Positions 7,806-16,157 are shown, numbered from the stretch's first letter. The stretch is 64,000 nt of DNA from Thermodesulfovibrionia bacterium (GCA_030646035.1 JAUSMY010000010.1:1-64000), one strand, 5' to 3'. The notes: generated by a model not told the origin, from the sequence alone. Numbers and translations: made by a program.

Positions 7806-8204
7806 ATGCCGCTGCTGAGAGGACATCACCTCATCTGCCTGCACTTCTTCAATGGTGAAGGCTATGATGAAGCCTTTATTAACAACCTGAAAAAGATACT
7901 CGAACGCGCAGAAGATGAAGAGATAACCATCTCGTCCGGCGATGATGATATATGCAGGTGCTGTCCCTATCTGAAAGAAAGAAGGTGCCAGTATACTGAA
8001 AGTTCTGCTGAAGAGATCCGAGACATGGATACTGAAGCACTAATGCTTCTCCGTAGTTCACGGGGAGATAATGTTAAATGGGATGAGATCAGGAATACGA
8101 TATACAGAATATTCCCCTCCTGGCATACATCATACTGTTTAAAATGCGATTGGAAAGATGCCTGTGAAAAGAACGCCTTATTTCAGGAATTGACAAAAAA
8201 ATAG
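7806..8204 (+). CDS. DUF1284 protein, probable Fe-S binder
   Basis: This 132-residue protein opens with LLRGHHLICLHFFNGEGYDE, the defining start of the DUF1284 family. Cysteines occur as CRCCPYLKERRC near residues 39-50 and CLKCDWKDAC near 116-125, enough for an Fe-S cluster or zinc, as usually proposed for the family; no activity is established. The ribosome site AAGGAGG precedes the ATG. No operon partner is evident: about 115 bases separate it from the gene before, and the structured 8205-8647 gap follows. Confidence 0.78.
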   Translation: MPLLRGHHLICLHFFNGEGYDEAFINNLKKILERAEDEEITISSGDDDICRCCPYLKERRCQYTESSAEEIRDMDTEALMLLRSSRGDNVKWDEIRNTIYRIFPSWHTSYCLKCDWKDACEKNALFQELTKK

Positions 8205-8244
8205 AGTCATCATCAGGCTGACTTCCTTTGCCTTCAGACGGCTC

Positions 8245-8411
8245 TATAAGTAATTTATGCGATTCCCTGGTGGGGCCGAAGCCCCTGAAGCTTTTGTGAG
8301 AGGTAAGGTGTTTTCATTCACTCTGAATCTCAGAGAAACTCAATCCACCGTCTCCTACCCCGTCACCAGCCGCGTTCCCGGCTAAGAGCTCAATTCATCC
8401 CAGGGTATCGC
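8245..8411 (+). ncRNA. Candidate structured non-coding RNA with its own -10 box
   Basis: GCGATTCCCTGG (8259-8270) pairs with CCAGGGTATCGC (8400-8411) with one mismatch, closing about 153 nt. Inside, in order and properly nested, are a GGGGC/GCCCC hairpin with a CGAA loop (8272-8285), TGAA/TTCA, GCTTTT/AAGAGC, an AGCCG/CGGCT hairpin on the 3' side (8368-8383), GTGA/TCAC, GGTA/TACC, GGTG/CACC and an apical CTCTGA/TCAGAG hairpin (8321-8335). TATAAG at 8245-8250 would start transcription at the first paired base. A rod with a 3'-side hairpin recalls 6S RNA, but I cannot match its sequence to 6S, SRP RNA, tmRNA, RNase P or a known riboswitch. A small inverted-repeat mobile element is the main alternative. 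Confidence 0.45.
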
Positions 8412-8571
8412 TATCTCATCTTCTGATTCCATTATAGCTCAATTCAGAATTAAAGCAAGCACTATTATCAGGGGGGGAATAAGTGATTATTTGCCTTAAT
8501 CAGATTCAGTTCGACGTTTAATGCAGCGGATACAATCTGCCTTATTATTGTAATCGGATGGGAAATTTAAT

Positions 8572-8600
8572 TTGACTTCAAATAAAAAACACGCTATAAA
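8572..8600 (+). promoter_or_regulatory. Promoter of the kinase/phosphorelay operon
   Basis: TTGACT (8572-8577) and TATAAA (8595-8600) are separated by 17 bases, close to sigma-70 consensus. The start would be near 8607, 41 bases before the kinase ATG. Confidence 0.7.
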
Positions 8601-8647
8601 TCTTATATTGATATTCTGTTCTGTAACTGTATTATCAGGGAGCTTCT

Positions 8648-10840
8648 ATGAAGGAATGGATTCTGCAAAAACGCTGGAGAATTTTACTGTCGGGAATATT
8701 GATTGTAACAATACCGCTTCTTACTCTTTCCGCATATATTTATTTAGAGGTTACATCCGCTCTTGAAGAAAGACTGCTGAAAGAAAACCAGCGTCTTGCG
8801 CAATACACGGCTCATACCATTGAGGAGAAGCTGAGGAGTGAGATATCCTTCGGCAAATCGTATGCAGCAAGGCCTTATTTTCTGGAAGGTTTAGTAATAA
8901 GAGACAAGAAAGAGATGCACAGGCATTTAGTGAGCCTTATCGAAAATTCCAATACAATTGAGCGGGTATTTATAACAGACCCGGCAGGCATCCAGATCGA
9001 CAATTATCCATTAACACCTGAAACCATTGGCAAGGATTTCTCCAATAGAGACTGGTATAAAGGAGTCTCAAATAACTGGTCGCCTTATGTGTCTGAGTTT
9101 TACATGAGAACAGCTAAGCCGCAAAGATATCTTTTTGCCATTGCAGTCCCTATGAGATATAACGGGAATGTTATCGGGATACTCGTGATGCAGCCGAGGA
9201 ATGATTTTATTGAAAACGCTGTCAGCGGCGTGGATATTGCCGAAGACCTCCAAGGTAATGTGCATAAAGGCCATATCTATGTGGTGGACAAAAAGGGGAA
9301 TCTGATATATCACCCTGATTATGACATGGACAGGATAATAGATTATTCGAATGTTCCTCCTGTCAGGAATGTGTTAAAAGGCAGGGAGGGCATTGAAAAG
9401 ATTATCGGCCCGGTACATAAACTCCCGGTCATCTCTGCCTATCATCCTGTTGCAGAATGGGGATGGGGCGTGGTTGTGGAGCAGCAGATTAATGCTGTCC
9501 TCGCACCGGCAAGGAAGATACAATTCGCACTCTTTACTGTTACCGGATTTATGCTTTTGCTCGGGGGATTTCTTGCATACAAGGCTTCAGCACTGTTGGT
9601 TTCGGTGAAAATGGCAGAGGAAAACCTTAACGTAACTCTTCATTCTATCGGTGATGGAGTTCTCGTTGTTGATGTTGATCAGAAGGTTCTTCGGCTCAAC
9701 CCGATTGCAGAACACCTTACCGGATGGAATGAGGCGGATGCCAGAGGACGCAGAGTCGAAGAAGTCTTCCGTATTATAAGCGAAAAGACGCGGATGCCTG
9801 CGGTCATTCCTGTCGAGGAGGTTCTTTCAACAGGACTAATCAAGGGACTGGCAAACCATACTATATTGATCTCAAGAGATGGGACCGAGCGGCCTATAGC
9901 CGACAGCGCCGCCCCGATCCGCGGCAAGGGCAGCGAAATTCTTGGTGTTGTGCTGGTCTTTCGTGATGTGACAGCAGAGCGTGAGGCAGAACTGTTGTTA
10001 CAAGAAGCGATATTAAACGCTGAATCTGCAAACAAAGCCAAGTCTGATTTTCTTGCGAACATGTCTCATGAACTGCGTACGCCTATGAACTCGATCATCG
10101 GGTTTTCAGAGATCCTTGAAGACGGCTTATACGGAGAGCTTAACTCAAACCAGAAAGAGTATATAAATAACATACTCTCAAGCGGCAGACACCTTCTGAG
10201 TCTTATCAACGATATCCTTGACCTCTCAAAAGTTGAGGCAGGAAAGCTTGAGATTGAACCAAGCAGATTCCTTTTGAAAGATATTCTGAATGCGTCAATG
10301 ACAATGCTTAAGGAAAAGACGATGAAACACGGGATAAAGCTGAGCCTTGAAATAGAGCCGGATGCCGGTATTGAGATAGAGGCAGATGAGCGGAAGTTAA
10401 AACAGATAATGTTCAATCTCCTGAGCAATGCAGTTAAGTTCACGCCGGACGGCGGGAGCGTAAGTGTGAGCGCAAAACGAGTTAAAAGTTTGGAAATAGA
10501 ACCCAATTTTAATATAACGCCCCCAGCTTCGCCACCCCCTCTTAATTTAAGACCAACAGTAGGTGCCTTAAGCAGGGGCAAGGGGGAGTTAATTGAAATC
10601 TCTGTCACTGACACAGGCATAGGCATAAAGGCTGAAGATATCCCGAAACTTTTCACGGAGTTCACACAGCTTGAATCAACATATACGAAGACATATGAAG
10701 GCACAGGCCTCGGCCTTGCCCTGACAAAAAAACTCGTCGAACTTCACGGCGGAAAGATATGGGTAGAGAGCGAATTCGAAAAAGGAAGCAGGTTTGTGTT
10801 TGTGATACCGGCTAAACCAACCACCCCTACCCCTGCTTAA
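8648..10840 (+). CDS. Membrane sensor histidine kinase (Cache-PAS-HisKA-HATPase)
   Basis: 730 residues. A first membrane helix (about 12-32) precedes a periplasmic Cache sensor domain containing a DWYKGV segment, a second helix lies near 300-318, and a PAS domain starts HSIGDGVLVVD near 335. HisKA has SHELRTPMNS with His about 474; the ATPase domain has an N box (FNLLSNAVKF), DTGIG and GTGLGL. Between the N box and DTGIG lies an in-frame insert of about 25 residues rich in Pro and Gly, encoded by a GC-rich palindromic repeat and absent from the adjacent paralogue. The last residues and stop codon come from a second, inverted copy of that repeat. It heads an operon with two receivers, another kinase and an HD-GYP output protein. 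Confidence 0.9.
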   Translation: MKEWILQKRWRILLSGILIVTIPLLTLSAYIYLEVTSALEERLLKENQRLAQYTAHTIEEKLRSEISFGKSYAARPYFLEGLVIRDKKEMHRHLVSLIENSNTIERVFITDPAGIQIDNYPLTPETIGKDFSNRDWYKGVSNNWSPYVSEFYMRTAKPQRYLFAIAVPMRYNGNVIGILVMQPRNDFIENAVSGVDIAEDLQGNVHKGHIYVVDKKGNLIYHPDYDMDRIIDYSNVPPVRNVLKGREGIEKIIGPVHKLPVISAYHPVAEWGWGVVVEQQINAVLAPARKIQFALFTVTGFMLLLGGFLAYKASALLVSVKMAEENLNVTLHSIGDGVLVVDVDQKVLRLNPIAEHLTGWNEADARGRRVEEVFRIISEKTRMPAVIPVEEVLSTGLIKGLANHTILISRDGTERPIADSAAPIRGKGSEILGVVLVFRDVTAEREAELLLQEAILNAESANKAKSDFLANMSHELRTPMNSIIGFSEILEDGLYGELNSNQKEYINNILSSGRHLLSLINDILDLSKVEAGKLEIEPSRFLLKDILNASMTMLKEKTMKHGIKLSLEIEPDAGIEIEADERKLKQIMFNLLSNAVKFTPDGGSVSVSAKRVKSLEIEPNFNITPPASPPPLNLRPTVGALSRGKGELIEISVTDTGIGIKAEDIPKLFTEFTQLESTYTKTYEGTGLGLALTKKLVELHGGKIWVESEFEKGSRFVFVIPAKPTTPTPA
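10513..10595 (+). repeat. Palindromic GC-rich repeat, copy A, inside the kinase gene
   Basis: Starts TATAACGCCCCC and ends GGGGGAGTTAA. Its left end matches copy D (42502-42562) in reverse complement, and 28 bases of its interior match copy B with one mismatch. It is translated in frame within the ATPase domain. Confidence 0.8.
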
Positions 10841-10899
10841 GACACCTACTGTTGGTCCTATTTTAGGAGGGGTGTCCCGATACTTCGGGACGGGGTGGT
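10820..10899 (-). repeat. Palindromic GC-rich repeat, copy B, at the kinase stop codon
   Basis: Bounded by ACCACCCC (10820-10827) and its exact inverse GGGGTGGT (10892-10899). It shares the CTGCTTAAG..CACCTACTG core with copy A in the opposite orientation and also contains a GTCCCG/CGGGAC hairpin. The TAA at 10838-10840 that ends the kinase lies within it. Confidence 0.75.
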
Positions 10900-10916
10900 A
10901 GAAAGGAGAAGATGTT

Positions 10917-11282
10917 ATGAAAAAAATTCTCGTTGTCGAGGACAATGACAAGAACCTGCGGTTGATAAGAGATATTCTAAGGTATTACAAATACGAGGTC
11001 ATTGAGGCTGTCAACGGAGAGGAGGCTGTCACATATGCCGTCAGCCGGCTGCCGGACCTTATTCTGATGGACATACAGATGCCGGTCATGGACGGCTTTA
11101 AAGCGCTTAAACTTCTGCGTGAGAATCCAGCGACAAAAGATATCAAGGCTATCGCGTTAACTTCTTTTGCTATGGCTGGTGACCGCGAGAAGATACTCTC
11201 TGCCGGGTTTAATGACTATATATCAAAGCCGATGGATACCAGAGCGCTGCCGGCGATGATGAAGAAGTATCTGGGTGAATAG
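10917..11282 (+). CDS. Single-domain response regulator (DivK/CheY-like)
   Basis: A 121-residue stand-alone receiver domain with phospho-acceptor Asp52 (LILMDIQMPVMDG), the acidic pair Glu8-Asp9, and conserved Thr and Lys in ALTSFAM and SKPMD. It has no output domain, so it should pass phosphoryl groups or act by binding, as DivK does. The sequence is close to the second receiver at 13151, indicating duplication of a kinase-receiver pair. The start has a GGAG ribosome site downstream of repeat copy B. Confidence 0.9.
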   Translation: MKKILVVEDNDKNLRLIRDILRYYKYEVIEAVNGEEAVTYAVSRLPDLILMDIQMPVMDGFKALKLLRENPATKDIKAIALTSFAMAGDREKILSAGFNDYISKPMDTRALPAMMKKYLGE

Positions 11283-11285
11283 GTG

Positions 11286-13136
11286 ATGAGTAATAAAATA
11301 ATAAATAGGACCATCTCAATTCTTCCCGGAATACGACAGGAGGCAACTCTTCCCAAGGTAACATTATTTCTTTCAGTAGTTTTGCTGACCGGCAATCTGA
11401 ACGCTATAGTTGACAGTATGCTCCATCCCGAGATCTCCTATTTTGATATAGAGCATTGGATCATAGGCGGTGTGTATGCTTTACTGGTCTGCATTTTATT
11501 CATGGGAATGAGTATATATTATGCACAGCATAAACAGGAGGAAGATGAGATTAAAAGGGCCAAGGAAGAATGGGAGCGCACTTTTGACGCCATAACACAG
11601 CCCGTTATGATATTGGATGCCAACCATAAGATAGTCAAGGCAAATAAAACCATGGCTGACAAACTCGGAGTTACTCCTTCAGAAATGCAGGGATTGGCCT
11701 GTTACAAAGTTGTCCACGGCTTGGATGAGCCGCATCCGACCTGCCCTCATTCCAAATTATTGGCAGACGGCCAGGTGCACTCAGCAGAGATTTATGAGGA
11801 ACGGCTGGGCGGGTATTTCGTAATTACCGTATCCCCGATTTATGATTCTGAAGGGCGGCTAAGCGGTTCGATACACACCGGCATTGATATTACCGAACGC
11901 AGGAAGATGGAAGAATATGTCAATAAACTCAACGAGGAACTGGAGCGCAAGATTGAGGATCGCACTGTTGAGATTGCCAAAGCCTATGAATCTTTGAAGG
12001 CTGAGAATCAGGCGCGAAAAGAGGCGGAGGAGGTTCTGAGTGCGAGCGAGAAGAGGTACAGAACACTTATTGAGACAACAGGCACCGGCTATGTGATCAT
12101 AGACTACGAAGGAAAAGTTCTTAACGCTAATCAGGAATATGTCCATCTAACCGGGCATACTGACCTGAATGAGATACGGGGCAGAAGCGTCATGGAATGG
12201 ACCGCTGATTATGAAAAAGATAAAAATGCAAAGGCTGTCGCAAAGTGCGCCAGAGACGGCCACATCAGAAATCTTGAGATTCACTATGTCACCGGGCAAG
12301 GCAAAGTTACTCCCATTGAAATCAATGCGACAGTCATGCTTATTGACGGAAAGGCGCAGATACTGACGCTTTGCCGTGACATTACAGAACGCAAAAAGGC
12401 AGAGGAATATCTGCAAAACGCCCTTATAACAGCAGAAGCCTCAAACAAGGTAAAGTCTGATTTTCTTGCGAATATGAGCCATGAACTGACGACCCCTCTT
12501 AATTCTGTCATTGGTTTTTCGCAGGTGCTTAAAGACGGCCTGTCCGGAGAGTTGAATACGGATCAGCAGGAATATGTGGATAATGTCCTTCAGGGCGGCA
12601 TGCGCCTGCTAAGTCTCATCAGAAATATGCTCGACCTTGTGAGAGCCGAATCAGGGAAAGACGAGTTAATAGTGAAAAGGTTTCTCCTGAAAGAGACCCT
12701 GAAATCCTCAGTCGCCATGTTCAATGAGATATCAATAGAGCGCAACCTGAAACTCACCCTTCAAATAGAGCCCGCCGCTGACATTGTGATTGAGACCGAT
12801 GCCGGAAAACTCACCCGAATACTATACAATCTCATAGACAACGCCGTGAAGTTCACGCCTGCTGGGGGGAGTGTGAGTGTGAGCGCGCGGAAGATAGAAG
12901 CTGAGAAGTTAATAGAAATCTCTGTCACTGACACAGGCATAGGTATAACACCTGAAAACATTGATAAGCTCTTTCAGCCATTTGCGCAATTAGAGTCACC
13001 GTATACTAAGACATACGGCGGCACAGGCATTGGTTTGATCCTGACAAAGAGGTTCGTTGAGTTGTTAGGCGGCAGGATATGGGCTGAGAGCGAATACGGC
13101 AAAGGGAGCAAGTTTATATTTGTGATACCGATATAA
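11286..13136 (+). CDS. Membrane histidine kinase with two PAS domains
   Basis: About 616 residues with two N-terminal membrane helices (roughly 25-45 and 60-80), PAS1 near 95-205, a coiled coil, PAS2 near 255-370, HisKA with His about 399, and an ATPase domain (LYNLIDNAVKF, DTGIG, GTGIGL). PAS1 carries CYKVVHGLDEP and a following TCPHS, a Cys/His pattern shared with two PAS proteins near 37-39 kb. The H box reads SHELTTPLNS: the usual basic residue after Leu is Thr. The ATPase domain is nearly identical over stretches to that of the upstream kinase but lacks its insert. GTG 11283 and ATG 11286 are adjacent starts; the former directly abuts the receiver's stop. Confidence 0.9.
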   Translation: MSNKIINRTISILPGIRQEATLPKVTLFLSVVLLTGNLNAIVDSMLHPEISYFDIEHWIIGGVYALLVCILFMGMSIYYAQHKQEEDEIKRAKEEWERTFDAITQPVMILDANHKIVKANKTMADKLGVTPSEMQGLACYKVVHGLDEPHPTCPHSKLLADGQVHSAEIYEERLGGYFVITVSPIYDSEGRLSGSIHTGIDITERRKMEEYVNKLNEELERKIEDRTVEIAKAYESLKAENQARKEAEEVLSASEKRYRTLIETTGTGYVIIDYEGKVLNANQEYVHLTGHTDLNEIRGRSVMEWTADYEKDKNAKAVAKCARDGHIRNLEIHYVTGQGKVTPIEINATVMLIDGKAQILTLCRDITERKKAEEYLQNALITAEASNKVKSDFLANMSHELTTPLNSVIGFSQVLKDGLSGELNTDQQEYVDNVLQGGMRLLSLIRNMLDLVRAESGKDELIVKRFLLKETLKSSVAMFNEISIERNLKLTLQIEPAADIVIETDAGKLTRILYNLIDNAVKFTPAGGSVSVSARKIEAEKLIEISVTDTGIGITPENIDKLFQPFAQLESPYTKTYGGTGIGLILTKRFVELLGGRIWAESEYGKGSKFIFVIPI

Positions 13137-13150
13137 CAAGGGGAAAATAT

Positions 13151-13522
13151 ATGTCAAAGAAGATACTTATCGTAGAAGACAATGAGCAAAATCGCAGGTT
13201 AATGCGTGATATTCTGAAATATTACGGTTATGAGATTATAGAGGCAGAAAATGGGGATGAAGGGATTAAAATGACGAAGATACATAAACCTGATTTAATA
13301 CTGATGGATATGCAGATGCCTGTTATGGATGGATTTGCTGCAACACAGATACTCAAAAAAGACGCCGAGACAAAAAATATAAAGATCATTGCTGTCACAT
13401 CATTTGCTATGGTGGGTGATAAGGAAAGAATTATGGGTGCAGGCGCTGATGATTATATAGCAAAGCCTATAGATACACGGCAACTGCCAAAGATAGTGGA
13501 GAAGATACTAAATGACAAATAG
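13151..13522 (+). CDS. Single-domain response regulator (DivK/CheY-like)
   Basis: A 123-residue receiver with Asp53 (LILMDMQMPVMDG), Glu9-Asp10, and the Thr and Lys of AVTSFAM and AKPID. It is clearly paralogous to the receiver at 10917, in the same position after its kinase. It lies 14 bases after that kinase with ribosome site AAGGGG. It probably accepts phosphate from the upstream kinase and may relay to the HD-GYP protein that follows. Confidence 0.9.
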   Translation: MSKKILIVEDNEQNRRLMRDILKYYGYEIIEAENGDEGIKMTKIHKPDLILMDMQMPVMDGFAATQILKKDAETKNIKIIAVTSFAMVGDKERIMGAGADDYIAKPIDTRQLPKIVEKILNDK

Positions 13523-13548
13523 AAATCTGAAATCGATGGAGGAACGGC

Positions 13549-15069
13549 ATGAATAGTACAAAGCCACGAATACTATGCGTTGACGATGAACCATTAAACC
13601 TGAGCCTTCTTGATGCATTGCTTAAGCCGAGGGGGTATGAGGTCATCAAGACTGACAACGGAGCATCAGCCCTCGAAAAGATAAATGAAGGCGGGATTGA
13701 CCTCATATTGCTTGATGTGATGATGCCGGGCATGAATGGATATGAGGTCTGCACGAAGATTAAGTCTGATGACAGGCATAAGAAAATACCTGTTGTCATG
13801 ATAACCGCATTGCAATCCAAAGAAGACAGGATCAAGAGCATAGAGGCAGGAGCAGAGGACTTCATCTCAAAGCCTTTTGATCAGACTGAGGTGCTCGCGC
13901 GCATAAAGATGCTCCTGAAGGTCAAGGACCTGAATGACAGGCTGAGCCTTGCATATGACAACATTAATGACCTTACATCTTTTGGCGAAAAGATGATCAA
14001 ATCTTTTGACCCTCTGAATTTTGATTTGGTAACCGGTTTTGAAAAGATCGTGGAACAGATCATCAGTAAAAATGATGAAGACATGGGAAAACCCAAGACA
14101 GTAGTCTTGAGAATTTCAGACGAAAAACAGGCATCTGTATTGATAAAGTATGAGTTCCGCAATGGCTCACTTGAAAAGGTTTTATATAAAGGCGGCGACC
14201 ATCACTGTCTTTTTGATGCCGGTGACAGCAAGTCAATAATTTATGCTAATACAGTTGACCTTAAAGAAGCTGAACACCAGCCGCATGTAAAAGTATTCAA
14301 TTCTTTAGGCATAGATGTTCAAAATTATGTACGCTACAGCAGCCCGTTCTTCTGTATTCATGCGGTCAATTACGGCAGGCATGTCTCCTCTTATGATGTA
14401 GCGGTCTTAAACAGTATTGTCATGCAGAGCATCTTTCTGAGGTCGTTATCTCTTCAGATCAATGAGACTGAGGATGCCTTCTCATACACAGTGCATGCCC
14501 TTGCGCGCGCCGCGGAAGTGAATGATGAAGACACAGGAGAACACATAGTAAGGGTCGGCGAATATTGTGAACTTATTGCCGGACATATCGGGATGCCTGA
14601 TAAGTTCACAAACATAATCAGGCTGCAGGCACAGATGCATGACGTTGGAAAGATACATATCCCGCCCGAGATACTTAAAAAGCCGGGCAAACTCACACAC
14701 GAGGAATTTGAGGATATGAAGCAGCACACACTTTACGGCACAATGATCATCGGTGACCATGTCAGGCTGTCAATGGCAAAGGAGATCGCCATATCTCACC
14801 ACGAAAGATGGGACGGCAGCGGCTATCCAAACGGCTTAAAGGGTGAAAATATCCCGATCTCCGGCAGAATTATGAACATTGCCGACCAGTATGACGCCCT
14901 TAGAACCCGCCGCGTCTACAAACCGGCATTTGATCATGAAACAACATGCAGGATTATTACAGAAGGCGACGGCAGGACCATGCCGCATCATTTTGACCCG
15001 CAGATACTAAAAGCCTTCAAACAGGTTGCAACGAAATTCGAAGAGACATATGAGAGAATGAAGACGTGA
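13549..15069 (+). CDS. Receiver-HD-GYP protein, probable cyclic-di-GMP phosphodiesterase
   Basis: 506 residues. The N-terminal receiver has Asp56 ([11 protein letters not shown]) and the acidic triplet DDE at 12-14. A middle region of about 170 residues resembles no domain I can name. The C-terminal HD-GYP domain has MHDVGK with His-Asp near 365-366, [11 protein letters not shown], and [11 protein letters not shown]. Such enzymes hydrolyse cyclic di-GMP, lowering the signal that favours surface attachment. As the last gene of the phosphorelay operon it is the likely output of the two kinases. Confidence 0.9.
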   Translation: MNSTKPRILCVDDEPLNLSLLDALLKPRGYEVIKTDNGASALEKINEGGIDLILLDVMMPGMNGYEVCTKIKSDDRHKKIPVVMITALQSKEDRIKSIEAGAEDFISKPFDQTEVLARIKMLLKVKDLNDRLSLAYDNINDLTSFGEKMIKSFDPLNFDLVTGFEKIVEQIISKNDEDMGKPKTVVLRISDEKQASVLIKYEFRNGSLEKVLYKGGDHHCLFDAGDSKSIIYANTVDLKEAEHQPHVKVFNSLGIDVQNYVRYSSPFFCIHAVNYGRHVSSYDVAVLNSIVMQSIFLRSLSLQINETEDAFSYTVHALARAAEVNDEDTGEHIVRVGEYCELIAGHIGMPDKFTNIIRLQAQMHDVGKIHIPPEILKKPGKLTHEEFEDMKQHTLYGTMIIGDHVRLSMAKEIAISHHERWDGSGYPNGLKGENIPISGRIMNIADQYDALRTRRVYKPAFDHETTCRIITEGDGRTMPHHFDPQILKAFKQVATKFEETYERMKT

Positions 15070-15082
15070 GTGTTTCCCCGCA

Positions 15083-15112
15083 TTGCTGAAATACCTCTGA
15101 AAATGCTATAGT
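15083..15112 (+). promoter_or_regulatory. Promoter of the small Cys-containing protein gene
   Basis: TTGCTG (15083-15088) and TATAGT (15107-15112) are 18 bases apart, giving a start near 15119. Confidence 0.5.
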
Positions 15113-15146
15113 ACATTACGGTTAGAAGCTGCTGTAATTGTTGAAA

Positions 15147-15181
15147 ACCACAAGGACATTCAGACCTTGTGGTCTTTTTTT
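15147..15181 (+). terminator. Perfect terminator hairpin in a gene leader
   Basis: ACCACAAGG (15147-15155) pairs exactly with CCTTGTGGT (15165-15173), followed by C and seven T residues. It ends just before the GGAGGT ribosome site of the next gene, about 28 bases after the predicted transcription start. It may end the phosphorelay operon, attenuate the next gene, or both. Confidence 0.85.
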
Positions 15182-15196
15182 ATTGGAGGTACGAAC

Positions 15197-15562
15197 ATGA
15201 ATATGACCAAGAGGAAGAATGAGGCAAGGAGAGAAAGGCAGCAGCATAAGATAGATGAAGGCTCTGTGGCTGAACATTATCCCGGGGTTGAAAAGATCGA
15301 GATCAGCATGGTCTATCATCAGAAGAATCTGAGCAAGTCATTAAACAGGGTCGTTAATTTCACTCCCGCGAGTTATGCATTTTTCAATGTTGACTGCCTG
15401 AGCAATAACTGTGTTGAAGGGGGATTTGACCTTTCTCAAGTAATAACCTCTATGATCAGCAGTCAAAGCAAGACGGCTAAAGGAGACCTCAGTTGCGAAG
15501 GCAATCATCCTGCAGCCTGCGACTCAGAGATCAACTACGAAGTTACCATAAAATATTCATAA
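15197..15562 (+). CDS. Unknown 121-residue protein with paired cysteines
   Basis: I recognise no family. The first 25 residues are highly charged (KRKNEARRERQQHK). The central part has FNVDCLSNNCVEGGFDL and, 40 residues on, DLSCEGNHPAACDSEINYE, so four cysteines lie in two CX4C/CX8C-like pairs, suggesting metal binding or disulfides. It ends YEVTIKYS. There is no signal peptide. Start ATG 15197 follows GGAGGT at 15185-15190; an upstream in-frame GTG lies in the terminator hairpin. A strong hairpin without a T run follows the gene. Confidence 0.7.
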   Translation: MNMTKRKNEARRERQQHKIDEGSVAEHYPGVEKIEISMVYHQKNLSKSLNRVVNFTPASYAFFNVDCLSNNCVEGGFDLSQVITSMISSQSKTAKGDLSCEGNHPAACDSEINYEVTIKYS

Positions 15563-15578
15563 CATAGACTGGAAGAAT

Positions 15579-15613
15579 CTATAAGCTTTTTGAGACCTTC
15601 AAAAAGCTTATAG
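15579..15613. other. 15-bp perfect hairpin without T tract
   Basis: CTATAAGCTTTTTGA (15579-15593) pairs exactly with TCAAAAAGCTTATAG (15599-15613) around a five-base loop. Lacking a T run on either side it is a poor intrinsic terminator; mRNA end protection or a protein site is possible. Confidence 0.6.
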
Positions 15614-15652
15614 AAAAACCCCGCGGTATTAATGGCTGAAAAGCACCCCTCT

Positions 15653-15680
15653 TTGAATGCTGAAGATTCTGTATTATAAT
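15653..15680 (+). promoter_or_regulatory. Promoter of the pyridoxamine-oxidase-like gene
   Basis: TTGAAT (15653-15658) and a perfect TATAAT (15675-15680) are 16 bases apart, 48 bases before the ATG. Confidence 0.65.
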
Positions 15681-15728
15681 AACCGTACAATAAAAGCCAT
15701 GCGAAATAACTATTAATGGAGGCTCAAT

Positions 15729-16157
15729 ATGGGTGACCTGAAGGAAAGAATTTTTGAAGCAGCAAAAGAACTGCAGCTTATCAATGTAGCTACTATCACA
15801 GAGGATGGCAAACCTTGGGTTCGATATGTCATGGGCAAGGCAGATAAAGACCTGTCCTTCCGCTTCTGCACCCACTTGGAATCGAGGAAGGTTCCTCAGA
15901 TAAATAATAACCCGAACGTACATGTCACCCTTGGAGTTTCAAGCCTTGAGACTGCAAAGAGCTGGCTGCAGATACAGGGAACAGCCAAGGTATCTACGGA
16001 CCAGACAGAACGTGATGCCTTCTGGTTTGATGAACTGAACAACTTCTTTTCCGGGCCTAAAGACCCGAGCTATTGCATAGTAATTATCAGGCCTTCAAGG
16101 ATTGAATTGGGAACAATGGGAAGCATGAATCCAGAGGTCTGGAAACCCGGAGTATAA
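15729..16157 (+). CDS. Pyridoxamine 5'-phosphate oxidase-fold protein (stress protein 26-like)
   Basis: A 142-residue flavin-binding split-barrel protein. The N-terminal INVATITEDGKPWVRYVMGK and the RPSRIELGTMG stretch near residue 122 match the general stress protein 26 branch rather than the vitamin B6 enzyme PdxH. Such proteins bind FMN, FAD or F420 and are thought to reduce or scavenge small molecules; the substrate is unknown. Ribosome site GGAGG precedes the ATG. The next gene follows after 33 bases and may be co-transcribed. Confidence 0.82.
   Translation: MGDLKERIFEAAKELQLINVATITEDGKPWVRYVMGKADKDLSFRFCTHLESRKVPQINNNPNVHVTLGVSSLETAKSWLQIQGTAKVSTDQTERDAFWFDELNNFFSGPKDPSYCIVIIRPSRIELGTMGSMNPEVWKPGV

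Larger units (their letters stand above)
8205..8647. other. 442-base gap without a protein gene
   Basis: The gap holds a candidate structured RNA (8259-8411) and the promoter of the histidine kinase operon (8572-8600). Between 8412 and 8571 I see only AT-rich sequence and a run of seven G at about 8472; no coding signal is convincing. Confidence 0.6.

Noticed and set aside
8572-8766. Short open frame overlapping the start of the first kinase in another frame
   Set aside because: It overlaps the kinase promoter and N-terminus, has no ribosome site and encodes no recognisable sequence.
10513-10595. Insert in the kinase as an intein or intron
   Set aside because: At about 83 bases it is far too short and lacks splicing motifs; it is read straight through in frame.
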